A stretch of 64,000 nucleotides of DNA from UBA6918 sp040754425 (GCA_040754425.1 JBFMCR010000015.1:1-64000); one strand, 5' to 3'; positions 7,349 through 15,505 are shown, numbered from the stretch's first letter. Numbers and translations are program-made. The notes: a model not told the origin generated them from the sequence alone.

Positions 7349-8152
7349 TCAGAAGAACGTCGTCACCGCCGCGTCCAGGGCATCGCGCATGTCGGGGTCG
7401 TCGGTGATCGGACGCACCAGGGCCACGCGGCAGGCAGCCTGGGGGCTCACGCCCTTGGCGATCAGGCTGCCTGCGTAGATCAGCATGCGCGTGGACAGGC
7501 CTTCGTCGAGGCCGTGGCCCTTGAGATTGCGGCTCCTTTCGGCGATGGAAACGAGCTTGCCGGCGATCTCGGCATCGATGCCGGCTTCGTGCGCCACGAT
7601 CTCGGTCTCGATGCCGTGCTCGGGATAGGTGAAGTCCAGACCGCCGAAACGCTGCTTGGTCGACTGCTTGAGATCCTTCATCAGCGACTGGTAGCCGGGG
7701 TTGTAGGAAATCACAATCTGGAAGTCGGGGTGGGCATGCACCAGCTCGCCCTTTTTCTCCAGCGGCAGCACGCGGCGGTTGTCGGTCAGCGGGTGGATCA
7801 CCACGGTGGTGTCCTGGCGCGCTTCCACCACTTCGTCGAGATAGCAGATGGCGCCATGGCGCGCGGCGATGGCGAGCGGCCCGTCCTGCCATTCGGTGCC
7901 GGAGGCGGACAGGAGGAAGCGGCCGACGAGATCGCTGGCGGTCATATCCTCGTTGCAGGCCACGGTGATGAGCGGCTTGTCGAGCTTCCAGGCCATGTAT
8001 TCGACGAAGCGGGTCTTGCCGCAGCCGGTCGGGCCTTTCAGCATCATTGGCATGCGCACCGAGTAGGCGGCCTCGAACAGTTCGACCTCGTCGGCGACGG
8101 GTCGGTAATAGGGTTCGGTAGTGATGCGGTATTGGTCGATGACGTTGCTCAT
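7349..8152 (-). CDS. cbbQ: CbbQ AAA+ RuBisCO activase ATPase (form I system)
   Basis: MoxR-family AAA+ ATPase of 267 residues, the ring-forming motor of the CbbQO activase. Walker A GPTGCGKTR is at residues 40-48 and Walker B ICYLDE at ~102-107. The sequence QDTTVVIHPLTDNRR and the arginine-finger region follow, with STKQRF further on. It sits between cbbS and cbbO1, with a repeat element on either side. A CGGAGT Shine-Dalgarno-like stretch precedes the ATG at 8152. The close paralogue cbbQ2 at 14591-15397 serves the form II enzyme. NorQ is the denitrification paralogue, excluded by context. Confidence 0.94.
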   Translation of the reverse strand: MSNVIDQYRITTEPYYRPVADEVELFEAAYSVRMPMMLKGPTGCGKTRFVEYMAWKLDKPLITVACNEDMTASDLVGRFLLSASGTEWQDGPLAIAARHGAICYLDEVVEARQDTTVVIHPLTDNRRVLPLEKKGELVHAHPDFQIVISYNPGYQSLMKDLKQSTKQRFGGLDFTYPEHGIETEIVAHEAGIDAEIAGKLVSIAERSRNLKGHGLDEGLSTRMLIYAGSLIAKGVSPQAACRVALVRPITDDPDMRDALDAAVTTFF

Positions 8153-8166
8153 GAAGAACTCCGGCT

Positions 8167-8222
8167 AGTGGGTGGCGAGTGGCAAGTGGCAAGTGGCGAG
8201 TGGCCACTCGCCACTTGCCGCA
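8167..8222. repeat. AGTGGCA-type heptamer inverted repeat, cbbS-cbbQ1 gap
   Basis: Eight consecutive seven-base units can be read: AGTGGGT, GGCGAGT, GGCAAGT, GGCAAGT, GGCGAGT, GGCCACT, CGCCACT, TGCCGCA. The first five and the last three are inverted relative to each other, giving a tight hairpin centred on GTGGCCAC. The array ends one base before the cbbS stop codon. It is a different sequence family from the arrays in the two neighbouring gaps but has the same design. Confidence 0.85.
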
Positions 8223-8223
8223 G

Positions 8224-8580
8224 TCAAACCGTCTTGCCGCGATAGATCACCATGGCAGCACCCTGGGACTGCGCGAAGTTGTCGTAGCCGATCAGGCGAA
8301 CGTGGTTGTTCGGGTTCGCCTTGTGACAGGCTTCGGCCTCGGCCAGGATGCGGTCCACGTCGGTCTCGCCGAACATCGGCAGCTTCCACATGTACCAGTA
8401 GGAGTCCATCAGATGCTCGGGCTCTGTGTGCTCGATGGCGGGGTTCCAGCCCTTGGAGACGATGTATTCCACCTGCTTCCGTATCTGCTCGGGGGTCATG
8501 GCCGGCAGGTAGGAGAAGGTTTCGAACTTGCGGCTGGCGGGGTCGGAGAGCCGGCTTTTGTAATCCATTACTTCAGACAT
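8224..8580 (-). CDS. cbbS: RuBisCO form I small subunit
   Basis: Ribulose-1,5-bisphosphate carboxylase small subunit of 118 residues, which caps the L8S8 holoenzyme. It shows the family pattern ETFSYLPAMTPEQIRKQVEYI, then YWYMWKLPMFGE, LAEAEACHKANPN and HVRLIGYDNFAQSQ. The ATG at 8580 is preceded by AAAGGAACC. It lies 96 bases downstream of cbbL, separated by a heptamer hairpin. With no carboxysome genes next to it and cbbQ directly downstream, this is the form IAq type of arrangement. Confidence 0.97.
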   Translation of the reverse strand: MSEVMDYKSRLSDPASRKFETFSYLPAMTPEQIRKQVEYIVSKGWNPAIEHTEPEHLMDSYWYMWKLPMFGETDVDRILAEAEACHKANPNNHVRLIGYDNFAQSQGAAMVIYRGKTV

Positions 8581-8600
8581 TTTGGTTCCTTTCGATTGTT

Positions 8601-8676
8601 AGGGGTCAGGGGTCGGGATTCAGGGGCAGTGCCGCTGCGCCGCGCTTTTCCCTGAATCCTGGTCCCTGAATCCTGA
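8601..8676. repeat. heptamer inverted-repeat element, cbbL-cbbS gap
   Basis: Left arm AGGGGTC, AGGGGTC, GGGATTC, AGGGGCA (8601-8628); right arm TCCCTGA, ATCCTGG, TCCCTGA, ATCCTGA (8649-8676). The right arm directly abuts the cbbL stop codon at 8677-8679. The left arm stops 20 bases before the cbbS ATG, leaving its ribosome-binding site intact. It is the same family as the elements at 7222-7345 and 37271-37384. Confidence 0.88.
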
Positions 8677-10098
8677 TTACTTGTGCGCGACGTCCAGCTT
8701 GTCGACGGTGTCGAACTCGAACTTGATCTCTTTCCAGGTTTCCATGGCGATCTTCAGTTCGGGGCTGTGCTTTGCCGCTTCGGTCAGGATGGCCTTGCCT
8801 TCCTTCTCGACGGCGACGCCGCGGTTGCGCGCTTCCACGCAGGCTTCCAAAGCAACCCGGTTCGCTGCGGCGCCGGCCGCGTTGCCCCACGGATGTCCAA
8901 GCGTGCCGCCGCCGAACTGCAGCACGGAGTCGTCACCGAAGATGGTGACCAGCGCGGGCATGTGCCAGACGTGGATGCCGCCCGAGGCGACCGGGAAGAC
9001 GCCGGGCATGGAACCCCAGTCCTGGTCGAAGAAGATGCCGCGCGAACGGTCTTCCTTGATGTAGGACTCGCGCATGATGTCGATCCAGCCCAGGGTGGCC
9101 TCGCGGTCGCCTTCCAGCTTGCCCACGACGGTGCCTGAATGCAGGTGGTCGCCGCCGCTTAGCCTCAGGATCTTGGTCAGCACACGGAAGTGGATGCCGT
9201 GGTGGGGGTTGCGGTCCAGCACGGCGTGCATGGCGCGGTGGATGTGCAAGAGCATGCCGTTGTCGCGGCACCAGTTGGCCAGGCCCGTGTTGGCGCAGAA
9301 GCCGCCGGTGATGTAGTCGTGCATGATGATGGGGGCGCCGATTTCCTTGGCGTACTCGGCACGCTTGTACATCTCTTCCGGGGTGGGGGCGGTGACGTTG
9401 AGGTAGTGGCCCTTGCGCTCGCCGGTCTCGCGCTCGGCCTTCTCGATGGCTTCCATGACGAAGTCGAAGCGCTGGCGCCAGCGCATGAAGGGCTGCGAGT
9501 TGACGTTCTCGTCGTCCTTGGTGAAGTCCAGGCCGCCTCTGAGGCACTCGTACACGGCGCGGCCGTAGTTCTTGGCGGAAAGACCCAGCTTGGGCTTGAT
9601 GGTGCAGCCCAAGAGCGGCCGGCCGTACTTGTTCATGATGTCGCGCTCGACCTGGATGCCGTGGGGCGGGCCGCCGCAGGTTTTGACGTAGGCGATGGGG
9701 AAGCGCACGTCTTCCAGGCGCAGGGCGCGCACGGCCTTGAAGCCGAACACGTTGCCCACCAGGGAAGTGAACACGTTCACGACCGAACCTTCTTCGAACA
9801 GGTCGATCGGGTAGGCGATGAAGGCATAGAAGCAGGTGTCGTCGCCAGGCACGTCCTCAATGGCGTAGGCACGGCCCTTGTAGTAGTCCAGGTCGGTCAA
9901 GAGGTCGGTCCACACAGTGGTCCAGGTACCGGTGGAGGACTCGGCGGCCACGGCGGCGGCGGCTTCCTCGCGATCCACGCCCGGCTGGGGGGTGATCTTG
10001 AACACGGCCAGGATATCGGTATCCAGGGGCGTGTATTCGGGCATCCAGTAGGTCTGCCGGTATTCCTTCACGCCGGCGTTGTAGGTTTTTACAGCCAT
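8677..10098 (-). CDS. cbbL: RuBisCO form I large subunit
   Basis: Catalytic subunit of ribulose-1,5-bisphosphate carboxylase/oxygenase, 473 residues, the CO2-fixing step of the Calvin cycle. The carbamylated active-site lysine is in LDFTKDDENV (Lys194). Other catalytic segments are GCTIKPKLGLS, HIHRAMHAV, SGTVVGKLEGDR (loop 6) and LQFGGGTLGHPWGN. I chose the ATG at 10098 over one five codons upstream because AGGAGGAAATC precedes it and it gives the usual MAVKTYNAGVK start. It is the first gene of the operon, divergent from cbbR1 across a 161-base AT-rich control region. Confidence 0.98.
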   Translation of the reverse strand: MAVKTYNAGVKEYRQTYWMPEYTPLDTDILAVFKITPQPGVDREEAAAAVAAESSTGTWTTVWTDLLTDLDYYKGRAYAIEDVPGDDTCFYAFIAYPIDLFEEGSVVNVFTSLVGNVFGFKAVRALRLEDVRFPIAYVKTCGGPPHGIQVERDIMNKYGRPLLGCTIKPKLGLSAKNYGRAVYECLRGGLDFTKDDENVNSQPFMRWRQRFDFVMEAIEKAERETGERKGHYLNVTAPTPEEMYKRAEYAKEIGAPIIMHDYITGGFCANTGLANWCRDNGMLLHIHRAMHAVLDRNPHHGIHFRVLTKILRLSGGDHLHSGTVVGKLEGDREATLGWIDIMRESYIKEDRSRGIFFDQDWGSMPGVFPVASGGIHVWHMPALVTIFGDDSVLQFGGGTLGHPWGNAAGAAANRVALEACVEARNRGVAVEKEGKAILTEAAKHSPELKIAMETWKEIKFEFDTVDKLDVAHK

Positions 10099-10259
10099 GA
10101 TTTCCTCCTGCAATATAAGGTCGGGTTTGCGCGTAACGCCAGTGGCGATTTACACGATGGGCGAATCATGCAGAATCCGAATCATCAATAACAGTCGTTT
10201 TTTTCTATTGTTTATATAGAGTATCATCTATACACATCAACGCCAGACCACGAGCGGCC
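10099..10259. promoter_or_regulatory. cbbL-cbbR1 control region with LysR-type palindrome
   Basis: Divergent intergenic region of 161 bases, clearly more AT-rich than its flanks. It contains TATAGA-N6-TCTATA (10215-10232), an interrupted palindrome of the size LysR-type regulators bind. It is placed within 45 bases of the cbbR1 start, where CbbR would repress itself and activate cbbL. Promoter boxes were not assigned. Confidence 0.5.
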
Positions 10260-11183
10260 ATGCGACGCACCACCTTTCGCCAGCTGGAAATCTTCGAGGC
10301 CATCGCCCGCTTGGGCAGCTTTACCAAGGCCTCCGAAGAACTCCACCTTACCCAGCCCACGGTTTCCATGCAGATCAAGAAACTCAGCGATACGGTCGGT
10401 GCGCCCTTGCTCGAACAGGTGGGCAAAAAAGTCCACCTCACCGATGTCGGGCGCGACCTGGTCAAGGCGACGCGCGAAATCTTCGCCATCCTCGATGGCT
10501 TCACCATGTCTGTGGCCGAGCGGCAGGGCATGAAGAAGGGCCGGCTGAAACTGATGGCCATCACCACCGCTTCGTACTTCGCGCCGCGCCTCTTGGGCGA
10601 ATTCTCCAGGCTCTACCCCGGCATCGAGGTCACCCTGCGCGTGACCAACCGCGAAAAGCTCCTGGCCAGCATGGCGGACAACCCCGATGATCTCTACATC
10701 CTGGGACGCCCGCCGGAAGATATCGATGTCGTCGCCACGCCTTTCATGGAGAACCCCATCGTGGTGCTGGCTCCCCCTGACCACCCCCTGGCCGGCAAAA
10801 AAAACATCTCCCTGAAACGCCTGGCCCAGGAGCCCTGGCTCATGCGTGAGGCCGGCTCCGGCACGCGGATTGCCATTGAAAAACTCTTTGCCAGCAAAGG
10901 CATAGAACTGAAGCCGCGCCTGGAACTGGGCAGCAACGAAGCCATCAAGCAGGCCATCCTTTCCGGCCTGGGCATTTCGGCCCTGTCCATCCACGCCCTG
11001 GCGCTCGACCAGGTCGGCCAGTTCGCCGTGCTCGACGCCGAGGGATTCCCCATCATGAGCCACTGGTACGTGGTCTATCCCGCCGCCCGCCCGCCTTCAC
11101 TGGTGGCGCGCGCCTTCATGGGTTTTCTGCTGGGGCAGGAGTATGGGGATGCTCGGGGTAAAAAGGGGGGCAAAAGGACTTGA
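10260..11183 (+). CDS. cbbR: CbbR LysR-family regulator of the form I operon
   Basis: LysR-type transcription factor of 307 residues. The N-terminal winged helix-turn-helix (RQLEIFEAIARLGSFTKASE, then ELHLTQPTVSMQIKKL) is followed by a periplasmic-binding-protein-like effector domain. Known CbbRs activate divergent cbb operons and sense Calvin-cycle metabolites or NADPH. It is transcribed away from cbbL. It resembles cbbR2 at 17062 in the effector-site stretch (REAGSGTR, SNEAIKQA), but the C-terminal tail is more basic (GKKGGKRT). Confidence 0.93.
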   Translation: MRRTTFRQLEIFEAIARLGSFTKASEELHLTQPTVSMQIKKLSDTVGAPLLEQVGKKVHLTDVGRDLVKATREIFAILDGFTMSVAERQGMKKGRLKLMAITTASYFAPRLLGEFSRLYPGIEVTLRVTNREKLLASMADNPDDLYILGRPPEDIDVVATPFMENPIVVLAPPDHPLAGKKNISLKRLAQEPWLMREAGSGTRIAIEKLFASKGIELKPRLELGSNEAIKQAILSGLGISALSIHALALDQVGQFAVLDAEGFPIMSHWYVVYPAARPPSLVARAFMGFLLGQEYGDARGKKGGKRT

Positions 11184-11367
11184 AACGGCTAAGATCCATA
11201 GCCTGGATGCTCCTGCCCGGTGTAAATTTTCGTCAGCGGCTGTCGTAAAGTGTCACTACAACGTTTGAAGCTGGCGCCACCAGTTCAATCAATTCAATGA
11301 GTTGGATCACGGCATCGTTTTTGCAATGCAGGAATTTGCGAATTCAACCAAACAAGAGAGGATCGAT

Positions 11368-11673
11368 ATGGCACGCAAGCAAACACTCGTATTCCTGACC
11401 CTGGCCGCCTTGGCGTCCCCGGTATTCGCAGTCGACGGCGGTGCCGTGCTCGGCGGAGCGATTGGCGGTGGGGCCGGTGCCGCTGTGGGTTCCGCCGTGG
11501 GCGGGAAGGAAGGTGCGATTATCGGCGGCGCCATCGGCGGCGGTGTCGGGGCAGCGATCGGATCCGGCGACAGCAAGGAGACGAAGGTCGTAGAGAAGGA
11601 AGTCGTATATGTCAAGGATCGCCACGACAACGGCCTGCACCGCGGGCACCACAAAAACAAGCACGACCACTGA
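11368..11673 (+). CDS. small exported glycine-zipper protein
   Basis: 101 residues. The ATG at 11368 opens a clear signal peptide (MARKQTLVFLTLAALASPVFA) and is preceded by GAGAGGATCG. The mature part is a glycine-zipper (GGAVLGGAIGGGAGAAVG, then a second GAIIGGAIGGGVGAAIG block) typical of membrane-inserting Gly-zipper proteins. A charged segment follows (KETKVVEKEVVYVKDRHD), and the tail is rich in His and Lys (HRGHHKNKHDH) and could bind metal. Its function is unknown. It is a single gene with a hairpin terminator shared with the convergent yjdM. Confidence 0.75.
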   Translation: MARKQTLVFLTLAALASPVFAVDGGAVLGGAIGGGAGAAVGSAVGGKEGAIIGGAIGGGVGAAIGSGDSKETKVVEKEVVYVKDRHDNGLHRGHHKNKHDH

Positions 11674-11713
11674 GTCGGGATGTGCCGCCCATCAATGAGG
11701 GCGGGGAGGAACG

Positions 11714-11737
11714 AAAGGCCGGTTCACCCGGCCTTTT
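11714..11737. terminator. bidirectional hairpin terminator
   Basis: AAAGGCCGG-TTCAC-CCGGCCTTTT forms a nine-base perfect stem with A/T tracts on both sides. It lies between two convergent genes, which fits termination in both directions. Confidence 0.75.
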
Positions 11738-11748
11738 GCATAGCTGTG

Positions 11749-12090
11749 TCAGCTTTTCCTGAGGTAACAGGCTTTCAGCATGAAGCTGCCCGCATCGGTC
11801 TTGCAATCCACTTCGTGATCGCCGCCGACGATGCGGATGTTCTTGATCTTGGTGCCGACCTTCAGCGTGGTCGAGGAGCCTTTTACCTTGAGATCCTTGA
11901 TCAGCACCACGGTGTCGCCGTCATTCAGCACATTGCCGTTGGCGTCCTTGACTACGGCAGCTGCATCTTCATCGGCTTGCGCGGATTCATTTGCCGGCCA
12001 TTCGTAGCCGCAGTCGGCGCAAACGTAGTTGTCGCCGTCATGGTAGGTGTTCTCCAGGCTGCATTGGGGACAGGCGGAATTGGTGCTCAT
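11749..12090 (-). CDS. yjdM: YjdM/PhnA-family zinc-ribbon protein
   Basis: 113 residues. The N-terminal zinc ribbon (CPQCSLENTY...CADCGYEWP) is followed by the PhnA-like SH3 barrel (VLNDGDTVVLIKDLKVKGSS, then LKVGTKIKNIRIVGGDHEVD). The family was once linked to phosphonoacetate hydrolysis, but most members are of unknown role. The ATG at 12090 was chosen because MSTNSACPQC is the usual start. It lies 29 bases downstream of cbbO2 on the same strand and may be read through from the form II operon; no functional link is evident. Confidence 0.85.
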   Translation of the reverse strand: MSTNSACPQCSLENTYHDGDNYVCADCGYEWPANESAQADEDAAAVVKDANGNVLNDGDTVVLIKDLKVKGSSTTLKVGTKIKNIRIVGGDHEVDCKTDAGSFMLKACYLRKS

Positions 12091-12119
12091 GGTTTTCTCG
12101 CTTCGAACAAGATGAAAAA

Positions 12120-14477
12120 TCATTTCGTCAGTGCCATGAAAAGCTCGGGCAGTTTCTCGGGCAGTTTCTGAACCCGGTCGATGACGGTGTACTGTCGGCC
12201 GAAGATGTCGGATACGTATTCATCCGCTTTGGGGTCGAGGCTGATGCAGTAGGTGAAGATGCCGTCGCGGTCGAGTTCCTTCACGGCCTGGCGCGCGTCT
12301 TCGATGAGCAGACGCTCGTCCTGCGCATCCACGTCTGCCGGTTGGCCATCGGTGAGCACGAGCATGAGCTTCTTGTCTGCGGGCCGCGCGGCCAGATAAT
12401 GCGCAGCGTGGCGCATGGCGGCACCCATACGCGTGGACCAGCCGGCTTCCATCGCCGCCAGCCGCGCCTTCACCTCGTCGTCCCAGTGTTCGCTGTAGCC
12501 CTTGATATGGAGATAGCGCACGTCGTGGCGGGTGTTGGAATGGAAGCCGGCGATGGCGAAGGGGTCGCCCAGCTTCTCGATGGCCCAGGCCAGGAGCGAC
12601 ACCGCCTCCTGCGATAGTTCGAGTATGGTCTGCTCGGAGCCGGCGGCTTTTTCATTCAATGATTCGGACAAATCCAGCAGCAGCATCACCGCGATGTCGC
12701 GGCCGCTGGTCTTGTGGCTCATGTTGATGCGCGGGTCGGGAGTGGCGCCGCCCTTGAAATCAATCAAGGAACGAATGGCGACATCGAGGTCGAGCTCGCT
12801 GCCTTCTTCCTGATAGCGGATGCGCACCTTGTCCTGCGGCTTTAACAAATCGAGCAGGCGTTTCAGTCGCTTGGCGAGCGCATCGTGTTTGGCGAGCAGG
12901 CGGTCGATGTCGCCTGCATTGCCGCTGGGGTGCAGGCGCTCGTACAGGCTCACCCAGTCCGGGCGGTAGGTCTGGCTGCCGTAATCCCACTCGGGGTAAT
13001 GGCGCGGCGGCAGGCCTTTGAGTTCTTCGCCTGGTTCGATTTTTCTCTGTTCATCGAAGGCCTCTTCCTCGTCGCCCTCCTCGATGAATTTCCACAGTTG
13101 ACGGTTGTCGTCGCGGTAGTCGACCACGGTATCGTTGAAGTGCACCTTGGCGTACTGGTCGCTCTGGCGGCGGGTTTTGGCAACGTAGGAAAGGGCCAGC
13201 GAGGCGATTTCTGATGTGCTGGATTCGCCCTTGGCCATGATGGCGTGAAAGCGCGCTACGTAGTCATTGAGGTCGGCGTCACGATAGCCATGCCCGGGGT
13301 CGAGCAGCGCGCGTGACAGCATGGCCAGGCGATGGCGCAGACAGGATGTGGTCTCGGGGTCGCAGGCGTCTTCGTCCGGCCTGGGGTGCAGCGCGAGGAA
13401 GATGCGGGCGAGGCCCGGATACTCGCGCATCAGCAGCGTTTCGATGCGGCAATCCTCGAAGAACTCCACCGCCATGCGCTGGAACGGACTCCAGTTGTCG
13501 GCGATCTGCGCCTCGGACCAGCGGCGATGCCCGACCATGTGCGCGAGCGTGGCGCGGTAGCGGTCGAGGCCGGAGATTCTGTTCCCCTCCCCGTCGGGGA
13601 GAGAGTGGCGCGAAGCGCCGGCTGAGAGAGCGCCCTCACCCTCCACGCCTCTCCCCGTGGGAGAGGGGAGAATAATGTCGTCGTACACGTCCGGCAGCCG
13701 CATGCCGAGCTTGTCGTAATATGGCACCGGCTTGCGGATTTCGTCGAAGGCGGTGGAGTAGGGCACCAGATGGTCAGAGTCCTGCCACAGGCCGCGCAGG
13801 TACAGGTCCAGTTTGCGTTCGACGTCCACCAGCAAGGTGCCATGGCGCTCGCGCTGCAGCACCGCGCGCGCATCGGCCGACTGCAGGCTGAAGTAATCTT
13901 TCTGCCGCTCGGGATGGTTGGCGTAGTTGCGGATGCCGTATTCCACCCAGTTCCTGAGGCCCGCGATGGAAAGCTGCGCGAGAAGGGTCGGCGCCTGTAC
14001 GAAAAACTCGGGCAGACCGGGGCTGGGGAAGGTGGTGTGATGGCCGTGGATGGAACCGGTGGTGCGTTCCATGAAATCGAGTATGAGGTCGAGGTAGTGC
14101 TGCAACTGTTCCTGCGATTGCAGGCGCTTGGCCACTGGCGCCAGGGTCTGCAGGAAAGGTGCGATGGCGCGGCCGTTGGGCGACTTCTGCATGCGCTGGA
14201 TCAGCGCCATCACCTGCGGCAGCGATGCCTCGCCAACGGCTTTCGCCGCCGACGGCCACTCTTCCATGAACGCCAGCATCGGCTCCACGCCACGTCCCAG
14301 CTTGCCGATGACGCGCGCGGCTTCGAGATAAGCATCGAGCCCCTCGCGTGTGAGCACCGCCAGCGCTTCCGCCATGCAGTCCTCGAACACCTCCTCCACC
14401 TGCGAAAAGCGGGTGTCGAGCTGCGCCCAGTAGTCGGCCATCAAGGGATGCTGATAATCGTTGCTTGCTTCTGACAA
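12120..14477 (-). CDS. cbbO: CbbO-type RuBisCO activase subunit (form II system)
   Basis: Second CbbO, 785 residues, partner of cbbQ2 and presumably specific for the form II enzyme CbbM. The C-terminal vWA domain has an intact MIDAS (LLLDLSESLNE near residue 598) and LTDGQPADVD. It differs from CbbO1 by an extra segment of about 30 residues near residues 268-299 (PSPTGRGVEGEGALS...). This is a translated intergenic-type palindromic repeat inserted in frame just before the ISGLDRYRA stretch. The start is a TTG at 14477 preceded by GGAAAAG; an ATG at residue 13 (14441) is the alternative. It shares no gap with cbbQ2 free of repeats. Confidence 0.92.
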   Translation of the reverse strand: MSEASNDYQHPLMADYWAQLDTRFSQVEEVFEDCMAEALAVLTREGLDAYLEAARVIGKLGRGVEPMLAFMEEWPSAAKAVGEASLPQVMALIQRMQKSPNGRAIAPFLQTLAPVAKRLQSQEQLQHYLDLILDFMERTTGSIHGHHTTFPSPGLPEFFVQAPTLLAQLSIAGLRNWVEYGIRNYANHPERQKDYFSLQSADARAVLQRERHGTLLVDVERKLDLYLRGLWQDSDHLVPYSTAFDEIRKPVPYYDKLGMRLPDVYDDIILPSPTGRGVEGEGALSAGASRHSLPDGEGNRISGLDRYRATLAHMVGHRRWSEAQIADNWSPFQRMAVEFFEDCRIETLLMREYPGLARIFLALHPRPDEDACDPETTSCLRHRLAMLSRALLDPGHGYRDADLNDYVARFHAIMAKGESSTSEIASLALSYVAKTRRQSDQYAKVHFNDTVVDYRDDNRQLWKFIEEGDEEEAFDEQRKIEPGEELKGLPPRHYPEWDYGSQTYRPDWVSLYERLHPSGNAGDIDRLLAKHDALAKRLKRLLDLLKPQDKVRIRYQEEGSELDLDVAIRSLIDFKGGATPDPRINMSHKTSGRDIAVMLLLDLSESLNEKAAGSEQTILELSQEAVSLLAWAIEKLGDPFAIAGFHSNTRHDVRYLHIKGYSEHWDDEVKARLAAMEAGWSTRMGAAMRHAAHYLAARPADKKLMLVLTDGQPADVDAQDERLLIEDARQAVKELDRDGIFTYCISLDPKADEYVSDIFGRQYTVIDRVQKLPEKLPELFMALTK
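13581..13671. repeat. palindromic repeat inserted in frame in cbbO2
   Basis: About 90 bases with nested palindromes (CCCCTCCCCGTCGGGGAGAG; CGCGAAGCGCC; CTCTCCCCGTGGGAGAGGGG). Such sequences normally sit between genes. Here the element keeps the frame and has no stop. CbbO1 goes straight from DDFTVEGQEPV to SGLELYRA at the equivalent place, which shows that the element is an insertion. Confidence 0.8.
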
Positions 14478-14502
14478 GGCGGCTTTTCCAGAAAATCATT
14501 TC

Positions 14503-14581
14503 ACCGCGGAGTTCGCGGAGGACGCGGAGTAAATCTTTAAGAAAAAGGTTTTCCCTCTGCGTCCTCCGCGAACTCCGCGGT
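14503..14581. repeat. GCGGAGTT-type inverted repeat, cbbQ2-cbbO2 gap
   Basis: The left arm (14503-14529) begins ACCGCGGAGTTCGCGGAGGA and the right arm (14555-14581) is its inverse complement with one mismatch over 27 bases. They are separated by an AT-rich 25-base loop. Each arm is built from repeated CGCGGAG units. The element fills most of the 113-base gap and can form a very stable RNA hairpin between cbbQ2 and cbbO2. Confidence 0.88.
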
Positions 14582-14590
14582 TGACCAATT

Positions 14591-15397
14591 TCAAACTGCG
14601 AACACCGCATCGATCGCGTGATCCAGCGTCTCGCGGATGTCGGCGTCGTCGGTGATCGGGCGCACCAGCGCCATGCGGCAGGCGTCGCCCGCGGCCACGC
14701 CATCCTTGATCAGCGTCGCGGCGTACACCAGCAGGCGGGTGGAAATGCCCTCATCGAGGCCGTGGCCCTTGAGGTTGCGCGCGGTCTGGCCGATCTTCAC
14801 CAGTTTGGCCGCGACGGCCGGATCGAGGCCGGTCTCCTTGGCCAGGATGGTGGTCTCCAGCTTGGCCTCGGGGTAGTCGAAGTCGAAGGCGGTGAAGCGC
14901 TGCTTGGTCGACTGTTTCAAGTCCTTCATCAGCGACTGGTAGCCGGGGTTGTAGGAAATCACCAACTGGAAATCGGGATGCGCCTGGATCAGTTCGCCCT
15001 TCTTGTCGAGCGGCAGGGTGCGGCGGTGGTCGGTGAGCGGATGGATCACCACGGTGGTGTCCTGGCGCGCTTCCACGATTTCATCCAGATAGCAGATGGC
15101 GCCGATGCGCGCGGCGGTGGTGAGCGGGCCGTCGAGCCAGCGCGTGCCGTTGGCTTCGAGCAGGTAGCGCCCAACGAGGTCGGAGGCGGTCATATCCTCG
15201 TTGCAGGCCACGGTGATGAGCGGCTTGCCGAGCTTCCACGCCATGTACTCGACGAAGCGCGACTTGCCGCAGCCGGTGGGGCCCTTGACCATCACCGGCA
15301 GGCGGTTGCGGTAGGCGGCCTCATACAGCGCGACTTCGTTTTTTTGCTGCTGGTAGTAGGGTTCCTGCTGAACCTTGTATTGGTCTTTGTCGATCAT
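14591..15397 (-). CDS. cbbQ: CbbQ AAA+ RuBisCO activase ATPase (form II system)
   Basis: AAA+ ATPase of 268 residues, paralogue of cbbQ1. Walker A is GPTGCGKSR, Walker B is ICYLDE, and QDTTVVIHPLTDHRR and STKQRF are conserved. The ATG at 15397 (MIDKDQYKVQQEPYYQ) matches the start of CbbQ1 and follows CGGAGTCGC. An in-frame upstream start would add 18 residues without homology. It is separated from cbbM by a hairpin repeat and an intrinsic terminator, so it is probably expressed at a lower level than cbbM. Confidence 0.94.
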   Translation of the reverse strand: MIDKDQYKVQQEPYYQQQKNEVALYEAAYRNRLPVMVKGPTGCGKSRFVEYMAWKLGKPLITVACNEDMTASDLVGRYLLEANGTRWLDGPLTTAARIGAICYLDEIVEARQDTTVVIHPLTDHRRTLPLDKKGELIQAHPDFQLVISYNPGYQSLMKDLKQSTKQRFTAFDFDYPEAKLETTILAKETGLDPAVAAKLVKIGQTARNLKGHGLDEGISTRLLVYAATLIKDGVAAGDACRMALVRPITDDADIRETLDHAIDAVFAV

Positions 15398-15436
15398 CTG
15401 CGACTCCGTGGGTTGCGCCAATCGTCCAAACGGCTT

Positions 15437-15505
15437 GAACAAGGAGGACAAGAGGACAGGAGGAAAACCTCTCTGTATTACCTCTTGTCCTCATGTCCTC
15501 TTTGT
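15437..15505. repeat. GAGGACA-type inverted repeat, cbbM-cbbQ2 gap
   Basis: The left arm is AACAAGGAGGACAAGAGGAC followed by AGGAGGAAAA. The right arm is ACCTCTTGTCCTCATGTCCT followed by CTTTGT. The arms are inverted copies of G/A-rich 7-8-base units around a short AT-rich centre. Related elements are at 28131, 28189, 38961, 46724 and 61610. Confidence 0.85.

Noticed and set aside
4864..8152. NorQ/NorD (nitric oxide reductase accessory genes) instead of CbbQ/CbbO
   Set aside because: The proteins are paralogous, but both pairs lie directly downstream of RuBisCO genes and no norCB is present.
7222..8676. CRISPR array
   Set aside because: Repeat units are 7 bases long, contiguous and inverted in the second arm. 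There are no 25-37-base repeats with unique spacers and no cas genes.
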